Below, piece after piece: positions 1 through 8,834 of a stretch of DNA of 64,000 bases; position 1 is the first letter of the stretch; every line of letters starts with the position of its first letter. The translations under genes were made by a program, and so were the position numbers. The stretch covers positions 1,054,001 to 1,118,000 of the forward strand of contig NZ_JAAFZH010000001.1 of assembly GCF_010435915.1 (NCBI RefSeq), read 5' to 3'. This DNA is from Spirosoma terrae (GTDB lineage Bacteria; Bacteroidota; Bacteroidia; Cytophagales; Spirosomataceae). A model generated the notes under the pieces. That model made no database searches. It saw only the letters and a program-made list of their open reading frames with translations, and was not told the origin of the DNA.

Positions 1-1
1 C

Positions 2-1087
2 GGCATTGAGGGAGGAGGAGCCAGTCCCATTCGCGGTCATAGCAATGTGCAGGGCGACCGAACGATGGGCATCTGGGAAAAGCCGAAACCCGAATTCCTG
101 GACGCTCTGGAAAAAGTATTCAATTTTGAGCCACCGCGCGAAAACGGATACGATGCTGTAGCTGCGGTGCAAGCCATGCACGCTGGTGATGCGAAAGTTT
201 TCTTCGGAATGGGCGGCAACTTCGCCATGGCCGTGTCTGATACCAACTACACCGCCGAAGCGCTGAAGAAATGCAAACTGACCGTACACGTATCCACGAA
301 GCTAAACCGCAGTCACCTGATTCATGGCGAAACGGCGTTGATTCTGCCTTGCCTGGGTCGCACGGACCACGACCGTCAGGAAAGCGGTGATCAGTTTGTA
401 AGCTGCGAAAGCACGACCGGCGTAGTAGCCCAGTCGCACGGTATTGTGGAACCCGTTTCAACGCACCTGAAAAGCGAGGTAGCCATCATTGGCGAATTAG
501 CAAAAGCTACGTTACGGGGAAAATATACAGTCGATTGGGACAGTCTTGTTGGTAATTACGACCGAATTCGGGATTTGATTGAAAAAACGATTCCTGGATT
601 CGATAACTACAATGAGAAGGTACGCAAACCGGGCGGCTTCTATATTCCCAATGGTCCACGCGTTCGGGAGTTTAAGACGAAAACCGGAAAAGCGCAGTTT
701 ACGGTGAACGTACCAACCCATCATGAGTTGCCAGCCGGCGAGTTATTACTCATGACGGTACGTAGTCATGATCAGTTTAACACAACCGTTTACGGCAACG
801 ACGATCGCTATCGGGGTGTTTACAACGAACGCCGGGTTGTTTTTATGAACGCCGACGATATAGCGAATTTAGGGTTGGCTGAAAAACAGGTCGTTGATCT
901 GCACAGCCGCTACGACGGCATCACCCGAACCGCTCATCGTTTCATCGTGGTTCCGTACAATATTCCGCGCGGCTGTGCGGCTGCTTATTTCCCGGAAACG
1001 AACGTATTGATTCCAATCGACTCCAAAGCCGACAGAAGCCATACACCAACGTCAAAATCGATTGCGATTACCGTATCTCCAGCCTAG
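2..1087 (+). CDS. FdhF/YdeP-type molybdopterin oxidoreductase, 3' part only
   Basis: The reading frame is open from the first bases of the window, so the N-terminal part of the gene lies outside it. An internal GTG at 47 is not the real start: the codons before it read PIRGHSNVQG, the conserved run of this family just before QGDRTMGIW. The visible 361 codons cover the end of the molybdopterin-binding region (HGETALILPCLGRTDHD, residues ETTG-like CESTTG) and the C-terminal molydopterin-dinucleotide-binding barrel (MTVRSHDQFNTT, NDRYRG, then the PRGCAAAYFPETNVLIP end). These features match the FdhF/YdeP family (formate-dehydrogenase-H-alpha-like, cytoplasmic, often implicated in acid resistance). 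The physiological substrate is not known. The stop is at 1085-1087, followed by an intergenic stretch containing DnaA-box-like sites. Confidence 0.85.
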   Translation, partial: GIEGGGASPIRGHSNVQGDRTMGIWEKPKPEFLDALEKVFNFEPPRENGYDAVAAVQAMHAGDAKVFFGMGGNFAMAVSDTNYTAEALKKCKLTVHVSTKLNRSHLIHGETALILPCLGRTDHDRQESGDQFVSCESTTGVVAQSHGIVEPVSTHLKSEVAIIGELAKATLRGKYTVDWDSLVGNYDRIRDLIEKTIPGFDNYNEKVRKPGGFYIPNGPRVREFKTKTGKAQFTVNVPTHHELPAGELLLMTVRSHDQFNTTVYGNDDRYRGVYNERRVVFMNADDIANLGLAEKQVVDLHSRYDGITRTAHRFIVVPYNIPRGCAAAYFPETNVLIPIDSKADRSHTPTSKSIAITVSPA

Positions 1088-1191
1088 CGCCTGTTTCCCT
1101 GTAACGATAGATCGACAAAAGGGGGCGCTGTGTTATCAATTCGTTAAATAGCGGACTTACGGCGCCTGACTTATATACACTGAACGCCAGA

Positions 1192-1228
1192 TGTGGATAA
1201 CATTGTGAATAACTTTTGCTTATTCACA
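1192..1228. promoter_or_regulatory. Cluster of three DnaA-box matches
   Basis: Three nonamers match the DnaA-box consensus TTWTNCACA: TGTGGATAA at 1192-1200 (reverse strand, the classical perfect box), TGTGAATAA at 1204-1212 (reverse) and TTATTCACA at 1220-1228 (forward). The second and third form an 11-bp perfect hairpin arm pair (1202-1212 and 1220-1230). The cluster ends 4 bp before the ATG of the following gene. It could be part of a replication origin, a DnaA-controlled promoter/operator, or a plain dyad operator. Confidence 0.5.
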
Positions 1229-1232
1229 ATTC

Positions 1233-2510
1233 ATGGTGGCTCTACGTTGGTCAAGGCTTCAGTTACTGCTGGTGATTGTATTGTTTACTACGGGATTACG
1301 TAGCGTTTATGCCCAAAAAGCAGGGGAGAGGCTACCGGTCTGGACAGCTGGAACGCTGGATATTCATCATATCAACACGGGTCGGGGTAACGCTACGTTC
1401 CTGATTTGTCCTGACGGGACTACTCTCCTAATTGATGCTGGTGCCCTCGACCCAACCGACAAACGAACGCAGAGCGCCCGAAATACGCCCGCTGTACCCA
1501 ACGCTGACAGACAGGCGGGTGAATGGATTGCCCGATATATTACGAAAATGATGACCATGAGCCAGCTTCAGCCAAAGCTGAATTATGCTCAGCTTACCCA
1601 CTTTCACGACGATCATATGGGTATGCCCTCGTCTGTTTCACCAAAAGCGGAGCAGGGTAATTTTGTGTTGACCGGTATTACGGAAGTGGCTGCGTATCTA
1701 CCCATCGACAAAATTATTGACCGGGGCTGGCCGGATTATTCGTATCCAGCTCCGCAGACGGACGTTATGATGACGAATTACAAAACGTTTGTCGACTGGC
1801 AAAGCAGAAACAAGGGGACTATTTTCGAACGTAGCCAGCCCGGACGTAACGACCAGCTTGTGCTGAAACGAAACCCTGACTCATACAGGAATACGTTTGA
1901 GATACGTACCATTATCGCCAATGGCCAGCTCTGGACAGGCAAGGGAACTGAAACCAGATCGTTATTCCCCGACCTGTCGAGCCTGCAACCGAACCAACGG
2001 CCCTCCGAGAATATGTGTAGTATCGGCATTCGGCTACGTTATGGTACGTTCGATTATTTTTCGGGGGGTGATATGCCCGGTGTACTGCGTTTTGGGGCTC
2101 CCCGCTGGAACGATGTGGAGACGCCTGTTTCGACAATTGTTGGTCCCGTCGATGTGCATATTCTTGATCACCACGGCAATCGGGATTCGCAGAACGATAA
2201 TTTACTGGCCGCGCTACGTCCGCGTGTGCTGGTTATTCCGGTCTGGTCGTCAGATCATCCCGGTCATGATGTATTGGATCGTATCTATTCGCAGGAAATT
2301 TATGCAGGAGAGCGTGATGTGTTCGCGACCGATATGCTGGAGGCTAATAAGCTGGTCATTGGCGAATTGCTGGATCGGCTCAAAAGCGACAAAGGACATA
2401 TTGTAGTTCGCGTTGCGCCGGGCGGAGTAACGTATCAGATTATTACGGTAGACGATAGTAACGAAAACTTTACTATTAAGGCGACCTTTGGCCCTTATCA
2501 GTCTTGGTAG
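1233..2510 (+). CDS. Secreted metallo-beta-lactamase-fold hydrolase
   Basis: The 425-residue product starts with a signal peptide (hydrophobic run LQLLLVIVLFTTGL, cleavage near VYAQ). The mature part opens with a strand pattern typical of the ComEC/Rec2-like metallo-beta-lactamase branch (DIHHINTGRGNATF, then TLLIDAG). The metal-binding signature HFHDDHMG follows at about residue 125. Later ligand candidates are the GGDMPG segment and the DHHGN and SSDHPGHD segments near residues 310-350. The export signal suggests a periplasmic or surface zinc hydrolase; the substrate is unknown. No membrane domain is present, so it is not ComEC itself. The ATG lies just behind a DnaA-box cluster and hairpin that may control it. 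Confidence 0.75.
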   Translation: MVALRWSRLQLLLVIVLFTTGLRSVYAQKAGERLPVWTAGTLDIHHINTGRGNATFLICPDGTTLLIDAGALDPTDKRTQSARNTPAVPNADRQAGEWIARYITKMMTMSQLQPKLNYAQLTHFHDDHMGMPSSVSPKAEQGNFVLTGITEVAAYLPIDKIIDRGWPDYSYPAPQTDVMMTNYKTFVDWQSRNKGTIFERSQPGRNDQLVLKRNPDSYRNTFEIRTIIANGQLWTGKGTETRSLFPDLSSLQPNQRPSENMCSIGIRLRYGTFDYFSGGDMPGVLRFGAPRWNDVETPVSTIVGPVDVHILDHHGNRDSQNDNLLAALRPRVLVIPVWSSDHPGHDVLDRIYSQEIYAGERDVFATDMLEANKLVIGELLDRLKSDKGHIVVRVAPGGVTYQIITVDDSNENFTIKATFGPYQSW

Positions 2511-2550
2511 AGGATTGATTTAAACGATTGTTTCGGCTCTTTTATAATTT

Positions 2551-3627
2551 TTAAAGAGCGCTTAATCGGGCTAATGTTTCCTGCGCCAGTATTCGGGTCA
2601 GTTCGCCAGCGGGAAGCTCCCGGCCAAAGCGAGCCGCCTGTCCCGACCATAACGACATAAAATCGCCGGAGCCTTGTGGTTCTGTTTTTGCCCGCAATGG
2701 TGTCAATGCGCCACCTGCCAGCGGAAACGCTGGAGCACTATCGGACATGGGGCCAACTTCCTGCACAAGCCGATTAACGATACTACGGGCCGGACGCCCT
2801 GTAAATACATTGGTAATGGCGGTTGAATTGTCTTTCGCTTTTTTTAGCGCTTCCCGATGCGGTACCGATAGTTTCGCTTCCGGGGAAAACATATAGATTG
2901 TACCCAGTTGTACGGCCGAAGCGCCCAGCACAAAGGCCGCTACAATGCCTCGGGCATCGCCAATGCCACCAGCGGCAATAACCGGCACCTTTACAGCATC
3001 GACAACCTGGGGGACCAGCGCAATCGTACCGACCTGGGTTGCCACCGAATCACTAAGAAACATGCCCCGGTGTCCGCCCGCTTCGGCTCCCTGAGCAATA
3101 ATAACGTCGCATCCTTCGTCTTCCAGCCAGCGCGCTTCATCGACCGTTGTTGCCGACGACATGATTTTGGTACCCGTAGCTTTAACCCGATCAATTAACT
3201 CACGGGTAGGAAGGCCAAAATGAAAACTGACGACTTCGGGTTTCCATTCGGCTACCAGATCGCACATCGATTCGTCGAAGGGTGTCCGGTTAGACGTAGG
3301 TACAGGAGCCAACGGATCAATACCAAATTCAACGTAGTACGTTTCCAGCCGCTTTCGCCATTGTTCTTCGCGGGTTTTGTTGGGAGCTGGTGGGCGATGG
3401 CAGAAGAAATTAAGATTGATTGGCCGCGCGGTGCGTTGTCGGATTGTAGTCAGCTCGTTACGTATTTGATCGGCCGTAAGCAAAGCGCAGGGTAGTGAGC
3501 CAAGGCCACCTGCTTCTGAAACTGCAATGACCATATCTGATAGAACCGGCCCGGCCATTGGAGCCAAAATAATGGGCAGTTCAATACCAAAAAGCGTTTG
3601 AATTCGGTTGTCGGGCCAGCTTTTCAT
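2551..3627 (-). CDS. Nitronate monooxygenase (2-nitropropane dioxygenase family)
   Basis: The 358-residue protein has the TIM-barrel FMN-binding layout of the NPD/nitronate monooxygenase family: PIILAPMAGPVLSD at the N-terminus, GGLGSLPCALL, the phosphate-binding GGHRG segment in AEAGGHRGMF near residue 185, and PVIAAGGIGDARG further on. Family members oxidise nitronates such as propionate-3-nitronate with FMN in the cytoplasm; the true substrate here is unknown. Its ATG overlaps the stop of the upstream 125-residue gene by 4 nt, so the two are probably co-translated. The genes flanking this pair on the left read convergently towards it. Confidence 0.85.
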   Translation of the reverse strand: MKSWPDNRIQTLFGIELPIILAPMAGPVLSDMVIAVSEAGGLGSLPCALLTADQIRNELTTIRQRTARPINLNFFCHRPPAPNKTREEQWRKRLETYYVEFGIDPLAPVPTSNRTPFDESMCDLVAEWKPEVVSFHFGLPTRELIDRVKATGTKIMSSATTVDEARWLEDEGCDVIIAQGAEAGGHRGMFLSDSVATQVGTIALVPQVVDAVKVPVIAAGGIGDARGIVAAFVLGASAVQLGTIYMFSPEAKLSVPHREALKKAKDNSTAITNVFTGRPARSIVNRLVQEVGPMSDSAPAFPLAGGALTPLRAKTEPQGSGDFMSLWSGQAARFGRELPAGELTRILAQETLARLSAL

Positions 3628-4001
3628 CGCGATTTGTCCAATTGGTGTATAGGAATCGAATCCAGAAAGTCATCGATTAGTTTCACGTCGGCTGCTGATA
3701 GAGCCAGCGGGCTACGGCGTTGAAGTGCATACGGATGAGATGGCAACATAGTCAATAGACCTTCTTGCTCGTTGAACGACAACGCTCCATGCTCGAAGAC
3801 ACGCTTTTCGGAATCCGCCAAACTGGTCATCGATACAAAGCGGAGTTGTTCGGGATTATTATTGTCTTTATTCCAGAATAGCCAATAATACAACTTATAA
3901 ACCGGGCTGTCTGGATCGATATCCAGCCGCTTAATTTCCACAATAGACGCCGATTCGTTATCCAGATAATATAAAACGCGAAAGCGTTGACTGGGCTCCA
4001 T
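3624..4001 (-). CDS. Hypothetical protein, 125 aa, coupled to the nitronate monooxygenase gene
   Basis: I do not recognise a family. The protein is soluble-looking, with no signal peptide or membrane segment, and has an N-terminal beta-rich part (FRVLYYLDNE, IVEIKRLDI) and a charged C-terminal helix (ADVKLIDDFLDSI). Its stop codon overlaps the start of the nitronate monooxygenase gene by 4 nt on the same strand. That arrangement, together with an open frame beginning with ATG, supports a real coding gene. A strong hairpin separates it from the methyltransferase gene upstream. Confidence 0.6.
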   Translation of the reverse strand: MEPSQRFRVLYYLDNESASIVEIKRLDIDPDSPVYKLYYWLFWNKDNNNPEQLRFVSMTSLADSEKRVFEHGALSFNEQEGLLTMLPSHPYALQRRSPLALSAADVKLIDDFLDSIPIHQLDKSR

Positions 4002-4020
4002 AGGACGTATTGTAAAGAAA

Positions 4021-4063
4021 ACTTCCCGACATGAACGGTGTGAGTGGGCTCATGTCGGGAAGT
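4021..4063 (-). terminator. Hairpin terminator after the methyltransferase gene
   Basis: A perfect 14-bp stem (4021-4034 and 4050-4063, arm ACTTCCCGACATGA) with a 15-nt loop lies just past the stop of the methyltransferase gene and before the start of the 125-residue gene. Below the stem the minus strand reads TTTTCTTT, a fair U-tract. Confidence 0.65.
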
Positions 4064-4087
4064 CGAAGGCTAGTCTATATATCGTTT

Positions 4088-4870
4088 TTATTTAGTCGCG
4101 ATGTAAAAGAAATCGAGGCTTCCGGCGGGGTCGTTGCTGACGAGGTAGTCGGTATAGTTTATTTCGGCGGCAATACCGTCGGCCTTCAGCAGCCGATTTC
4201 GGTTCAATCGGTTCATTAAATCGTACGGAACCTGCAACAGTCGACGGGGTAATTTGTATTGCAAATTGAAAATGTCGAATCGTGTCAGCTTCTTAACAGA
4301 TTCTTTGTTCTGTTCGTAATACGTCATCACCTTGTCATTACCGTGAACGCCCTTCGTATCGACGGTTGGGAAGTAACGGCCGATCAAGTTTCGTAGGCCA
4401 TCGGCGTAGTATTCACGAACATGCCAGGGGTTTCGCGTCAGCGAAAACGTTTTGTTGACCGTTGTCAGGAGCAGTTTGCCACCGGGCTTTAGCACACGGT
4501 GTGCTTCGCGGATAAACAGATCGTCGTTTTCAATATGTTCAATTACCTGAAACGTTACGATAAAATCGAACGTATTATCGGCAAGTGGTGTACCGTTCAG
4601 ATCTTTCAGGGGAGGGATGTTGGCCGCAATGAAGGTCGATTGCGGATATTCGGCTTTTAGCGCTGCGATTAGGTCCGTATTTTTATCGATACCCGTGTAG
4701 TGGTCGGCAGCCTGCGTGAGTAATTCCAGACCTCGTCCCCAGCCGCAACCGATTTCGAGTACTTTACCGCTGACAATAGTGGCCGCTTCAACGTACGGAA
4801 ACAAAAGACGCTGGTGAACAGGATTATCCGATGCAATTTCAGCGGACGTTATTTCGGTGGTTTTGTACAT
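4088..4870 (-). CDS. Class I SAM-dependent methyltransferase
   Basis: The 260-residue protein carries the Rossmann SAM-binding motif I (KVLEIGCGWGRG, near residue 40), an acidic motif II (YTGIDKN), and the motif with NTFDFIVTFQVIEHIE followed by REAHRVLKPGGKLLL. This is the Methyltransf_11 type layout. The C-terminal third (KLPRRLLQVPYDLMNRLNRNR) is not part of the core and may bind the acceptor. The acceptor cannot be told from sequence. A TAnnTTTG-type element (minus strand, 4967-4974) lies about 95 nt upstream of the ATG and may be its promoter. Confidence 0.8.
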   Translation of the reverse strand: MYKTTEITSAEIASDNPVHQRLLFPYVEAATIVSGKVLEIGCGWGRGLELLTQAADHYTGIDKNTDLIAALKAEYPQSTFIAANIPPLKDLNGTPLADNTFDFIVTFQVIEHIENDDLFIREAHRVLKPGGKLLLTTVNKTFSLTRNPWHVREYYADGLRNLIGRYFPTVDTKGVHGNDKVMTYYEQNKESVKKLTRFDIFNLQYKLPRRLLQVPYDLMNRLNRNRLLKADGIAAEINYTDYLVSNDPAGSLDFFYIATK

Positions 4871-5103
4871 AGTATTTTGTGAGGCTGGCAGTTGACTAGT
4901 AGAGGAATGACCATTCGCCAGGCGCTATCATTCATAATCCAACACCCTGATTTGCTATTCAATTGACAAAATTAGTCTTTTGTAGTAAGTAAAAGAAAAA
5001 TGAACGGTTCTGTAACCCAACCGACCTGGTTTTTTCGTTATAAGTAAACGATTCGGAAGATCATCTTATTGACAGTATTAACCCGCGAGATGGTAACGCC
5101 CCT

Positions 5104-6519
5104 ATGGATCTGAAATACAGTTTCGTTATGCGTATTTTATCTGCTCTAGTAGTCTTATTTTTTGTATCGGCTTGCGCATCCAGCAAGAAAACCCAGCAGG
5201 ACCGGGCCAATGCTGCGTATGACGCCCGCACGGAAGCGCGCCAACATTCTCCCCAGAGCGATTCCCGCCCTGCAGCAACCGCAGCCCCGGTTCGCGTCAG
5301 TGAAGGAGCGCCCGCCGTTACGCCGGGTTCGGCGCCAACCGCTGGCCCCAAACAGGTTGGTGAGTGGGTTGTTACGTCGATTAAAGGAAAATTTCTGGCT
5401 GTCGATACGTCGACAGTTAGGGTCTATATGAATCTGACGGCAAAGACGCCCACCGGGGAGGCTGTGTTAAGCCCGGCCGATTTCAGCGAGCATTTTCAGG
5501 TAGCTTATGTCATGTATCCCGATTATAACAATCGCGAACGACTGGGCTATGGCACCGTAGCCATGAACACACAGAACGTTACGCGGGAAGGGAATTATTT
5601 AACGCTCTCGTTCGATGTAAAGCGCCCAAAAGGTGCACCCAATGCGGTTCTGCTGACTGAATTTACGGAGATCAATACAGGTACCAAAGCGCGGAACGAC
5701 CTGTCGTTACGTTTCGCTGATACGAAGTTGAGTGATCGGTTTGCGTTGTTCGATAAAAATGGCACACAACCGCAACTAAGAAACTACCTGAACGTTGGCG
5801 ATACGGTTATTATTCGCGATGTCCGGGGCACTAGCAAACCCCTGTTTGGCTTCCGGTATCGGCATGATTTTGAAGCGGCATCCTCGCCAATGAATACGTC
5901 TTCGAAAACCGTTTCCAAATCGCTTTCGATTGACTCAACCGTGAACGTAACCACGAATCAGCCGTTTGTTATTCCCCGCGAAGGCCTCTACTATTTTATG
6001 GAAGATACCACCGCCGAGTCGGGGATTGGGCTGATTGTGGCCGACAAACGTTTTCCTAAAATGACTCGCCCCGAAAAGCTGATCAAGCCTGTTCTGTATA
6101 TGAGCACGAGTAGCGAGATTGCGGAACTGAGCCAGGCGCAGGATACGAAAAAAGCGTTTGATCGCTACTGGCTAAGTCTGATGTCGGGCAACGAAGAGGT
6201 GGCGAAGAAAACCATTAAGGCTTATTTTGATCGGGTTGAAGAGGCTAACCGTCTGTTTACTACCTATAAAGAGGGCTGGAAGACCGATAAAGGCATGATT
6301 TATATTGTGCTCGGTGCGCCAGATCGCGTGCAGCGGAACCGTGAGCGGGAAGTATGGGTTTATAATCGCCGGGCCAATGTCTCGGAAGTTAATTTTACCT
6401 TTACAAAGAAAGCAAACCAATTTGTCGATGACCATTACGAACTGGTACGTTACATTGAATACCAGCCGATTTGGTACCCGATAGTCGAAGCATGGAGAAC
6501 CGGCGCAATTCGCGAGTAA
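5104..6519 (+). CDS. GWxTD domain lipoprotein
   Basis: The product is 471 residues long. A lipoprotein signal with lipobox LFFVSAC is visible (cysteine about residue 23), so the protein is probably anchored to a membrane and faces the periplasm. A Pro/Ala-rich linker follows, then a beta-rich region. The C-terminus carries the GWxTD domain: KEGWKTDKGMIYIVLGAPD at about residue 390 and the EVWVY segment. This domain is common in Bacteroidota and its function is unsettled. A second ATG at 5128 gives a more compact lipoprotein signal (MRILSALVV) and may be the true start. The end overlaps the start of rlmB by 28 nt, suggesting translational coupling. Confidence 0.8.
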   Translation: MDLKYSFVMRILSALVVLFFVSACASSKKTQQDRANAAYDARTEARQHSPQSDSRPAATAAPVRVSEGAPAVTPGSAPTAGPKQVGEWVVTSIKGKFLAVDTSTVRVYMNLTAKTPTGEAVLSPADFSEHFQVAYVMYPDYNNRERLGYGTVAMNTQNVTREGNYLTLSFDVKRPKGAPNAVLLTEFTEINTGTKARNDLSLRFADTKLSDRFALFDKNGTQPQLRNYLNVGDTVIIRDVRGTSKPLFGFRYRHDFEAASSPMNTSSKTVSKSLSIDSTVNVTTNQPFVIPREGLYYFMEDTTAESGIGLIVADKRFPKMTRPEKLIKPVLYMSTSSEIAELSQAQDTKKAFDRYWLSLMSGNEEVAKKTIKAYFDRVEEANRLFTTYKEGWKTDKGMIYIVLGAPDRVQRNREREVWVYNRRANVSEVNFTFTKKANQFVDDHYELVRYIEYQPIWYPIVEAWRTGAIRE

Positions 6520-7319
6520 ATCGCTCTACTTATAATCGAAATCATACTTCCAAACCGCAGTTTCGTCCCCAGCCCGACGAGATGGTATTTGGCATTCAGT
6601 CCGTAATCGAAACGCTTCGGTCTGATCAGCAGATCGATAAGTTATACATGGAAAAAGGGCTTAGCCACCCCGAAATCCAGAACCTGGCCTTTCAGAACCG
6701 GGTCACCATTCAGCGTGTACCGGTTGAAAAACTGGATCGCCTGACCCGCAAGAACCACCAGGGCGTAGTTTGCCTGGTTGCTCAGGTTCAGTACGTTAAG
6801 CTCTCGAACGTAATTGCTGACGTGTATGAGCGGGGCGAAACGCCTTTCTTTCTGCTGCTCGACCGGATTACCGACGTTCGGAACTTTGGCGCTATTGCCC
6901 GAACAGCCGAATGTACGGGGGTGCAGTGCATTGTTATTCCGGGTCGGGGGGCTGCGGCCATTAATTCCGATGCGATGAAAACATCATCGGGTGCCCTGAA
7001 TCACATTTCGGTGTGTCGTGAGCCTGATTTGTCAGAAACCGTCAAATACCTCCAGGAGTCAGGAGTTACAGTAGTCGCCTGTACGGAAAAATCCAGCCGC
7101 GATCTGTACGAACGTAACACGGATCTGACCGGGCCAATTGCGGTTATTATGGGGTCAGAAGAAGATGGGATCTCCCCGGAATTACTACGTATGGCCGACA
7201 CGCACGTGAAAATCCCGCTACTCGGTGCGGTTGGATCGTTGAACGTATCGGTAGCTACTGGTGTCGTCCTCTATGAAGCCGTGCGGCAACGAAGCCTGAT
7301 TGTTAAGACAGAAGAGTAG
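6492..7319 (+). CDS. rlmB: 23S rRNA (guanosine-2'-O-)-methyltransferase RlmB/TrmH family
   Basis: This SpoU/TrmH-family (SPOUT, trefoil-knot) methyltransferase shows the three SpoU motifs: NFGAIARTAE near residue 130, IMGSEEDGI near 220 and IPLLGAVGSLNVSVATGV near 240. The N-terminal substrate-binding domain begins with MVFGIQSVIETL. The short basic, Asn/Arg-rich N-terminus is typical of Bacteroidota RlmB annotations. I take the ATG at 6492; a TTG at 6471 in the same frame is less likely. RlmB methylates G2251 in the 23S rRNA P-loop. TrmH-type tRNA methylation is the alternative. It overlaps the upstream lipoprotein gene by 28 nt. Confidence 0.85.
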   Translation: MENRRNSRVNRSTYNRNHTSKPQFRPQPDEMVFGIQSVIETLRSDQQIDKLYMEKGLSHPEIQNLAFQNRVTIQRVPVEKLDRLTRKNHQGVVCLVAQVQYVKLSNVIADVYERGETPFFLLLDRITDVRNFGAIARTAECTGVQCIVIPGRGAAAINSDAMKTSSGALNHISVCREPDLSETVKYLQESGVTVVACTEKSSRDLYERNTDLTGPIAVIMGSEEDGISPELLRMADTHVKIPLLGAVGSLNVSVATGVVLYEAVRQRSLIVKTEE

Positions 7320-7343
7320 TTTTTCGATAAACGATACAGGTCA

Positions 7344-7400
7344 TCAGTAAACAGGAAGAGGGACGTAGCACGACGCTACGTCCCTCTTCCTGTTTACTGA
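7344..7400. terminator. Bidirectional hairpin between convergent genes (26-bp perfect stem)
   Basis: The arms 7344-7369 and 7375-7400 are perfectly complementary over 26 bp with a 5-nt loop. It sits between the convergent rlmB and glucoamylase-family genes and so can terminate both. The inner ends of the arms are an inverted pair of the over-represented word ACGTAGC/GCTACGT. Confidence 0.8.
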
Positions 7401-7411
7401 GAATGAGCTCG

Positions 7412-8791
7412 TTATTTCAGCCATCCACCCGTGAAGCCTGCCCGTTTCAAGCCTTTTTGTATATACGGGTTTCGCTTCATCAGGTTCCAGACAAAATTGG
7501 TTCGGGCATTTTCGGCCATTAATAGAATAGGCCCCTGATCGATGCCAAGGTAATCAATATCGAACCAGCCGTTGGCCGTGTTACCATTCACATTAGGAGA
7601 CGGATAGCGATACGTTGGATTAAACGCGTCGAAGAAGCCATATTTTCCGTATAACCTGCTGCCATAATTGGCTTTCATGCTACGTAACGCCGGTAAGCAT
7701 ATTTCCGGGGCAAATGCGATGGAGCCGCCAGCCGCTGTTGGCGCAATCGTTCCGTCGTCTACGATTTGCATAGAGGCTGCACCGCGCGCACGATACGAGA
7801 AAAAGTTACGATTGGCTACCGTCGTGTCCTTTGGGCCGTCGCAGGCTGTGAGCCCCCAGATCGTAGGGCCGTAATCTTGCCATTTGCCTGGATTTGCCAT
7901 GCAGTAGGCCCGGTTTGCATACGTAGCACGACGCGAATTTTCGGCATAATCAATCCCTTTCGCTTTCATGTATTTATCCTGAATACCCCGGAAATCTATC
8001 CAGATGTGCGAGTACTGATGGCCGAACAACGGATCGAAATTGACGTGCTCTTGACCCTGAAAATTGGCCCATTCGTAGCTTTGGGTCCAGGCAGGCCATA
8101 CGTCAGCACCAACGGGGTGCGTTGGCGAACCCAGTGCTAATACGTAGAGAAGCATGGCTTCGTTATAGCCCTTCCAGTTGGCCGGTATAAAGCCTTTTTC
8201 GGGATGCCAGCCCATAGATACGAATGGCTTATTGTTTTGAATCCACATCCAGTCGACGCGTTTGTAAATTTGATCGGCTAATTGCCGGATTTCGGTTTCC
8301 TGTGGGGTGTTTTTATCAAAATAAGACTGAGCACTCAAAATGCCGCCGAGCAAAAGTGCCGTATCGATCGTGGAGAGTTCAACCTGTTTGAAACGCTCAC
8401 CGGTTTTCATGTCCAGGAAGTGATAGAAAAAACCTTTGTAGCCTGCTACGCCAGTTGCCTTGTCGGATTGGGGAGCCTGAGCGAAGAAACGTAGCGTACT
8501 GAGCGTTCGATTGGCCGCCTGTTCACGGGTGATATAACCACGTTCAACCCCAACCAGATAGGAGGTAAGTCCGAAGCCAACAGCGGCTATGCTACTGAAT
8601 GAGGGCGAAGGAGCCCGGTCGGGAATAAGGCCATTTTCTGGGTTGGCCGTTTCCCAGAAAAACAGGAACGTATCATGTTCGAGGCTGTCTAAAAAACGGT
8701 TTTCAGCCGCCGAAAACGTATACGTGGGTATTTTGGGCTGGCTGTACGCTACGGTGCATAGGGTTATGAGAAATAAAAGTAGTGGTTTCAT
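7412..8791 (-). CDS. Secreted glucoamylase-family protein (PF10091, GH144-like)
   Basis: The 459-residue protein begins with a signal peptide (MKPLLLFLITLCTVAYSQ). The mature part has the alpha/alpha-barrel signature of the bacterial glucoamylase family PF10091: FLFFWETANPENGLIPDRAP near residue 45, FYHFLDMKTGER, the STIDTALLLGGIL helix, GYNEAMLLYVLALGSP near 210, GLTACDGP, and DGTIAPTAAGGS. Endo-beta-1,2-glucanases of family GH144 carry this same domain, so a beta-1,2-glucan (sophoro-oligosaccharide) substrate is a reasonable inference; other beta-glucans are possible. It lies 43 bp behind a related longer gene on the same strand, probably one transcript, next to a divergent membrane-bound regulator. 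Confidence 0.8.
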   Translation of the reverse strand: MKPLLLFLITLCTVAYSQPKIPTYTFSAAENRFLDSLEHDTFLFFWETANPENGLIPDRAPSPSFSSIAAVGFGLTSYLVGVERGYITREQAANRTLSTLRFFAQAPQSDKATGVAGYKGFFYHFLDMKTGERFKQVELSTIDTALLLGGILSAQSYFDKNTPQETEIRQLADQIYKRVDWMWIQNNKPFVSMGWHPEKGFIPANWKGYNEAMLLYVLALGSPTHPVGADVWPAWTQSYEWANFQGQEHVNFDPLFGHQYSHIWIDFRGIQDKYMKAKGIDYAENSRRATYANRAYCMANPGKWQDYGPTIWGLTACDGPKDTTVANRNFFSYRARGAASMQIVDDGTIAPTAAGGSIAFAPEICLPALRSMKANYGSRLYGKYGFFDAFNPTYRYPSPNVNGNTANGWFDIDYLGIDQGPILLMAENARTNFVWNLMKRNPYIQKGLKRAGFTGGWLK

Positions 8792-8834
8792 AATCGGTTT
8801 TTTAATCGGGTATTGGCTTTGTCGTGATAATCGA

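Noticed and set aside
512-724. Antisense reading frames inside the oxidoreductase gene and similar shadow frames in most other genes
   Set aside because: They lie opposite or out of frame with genes that have clear motifs, lack known domains and have odd composition.
1233-2510. The metallo-beta-lactamase-fold protein as a competence ComEC
   Set aside because: It has a signal peptide and a single hydrolase domain but none of the membrane competence domain, so it cannot be used as evidence for DNA uptake.
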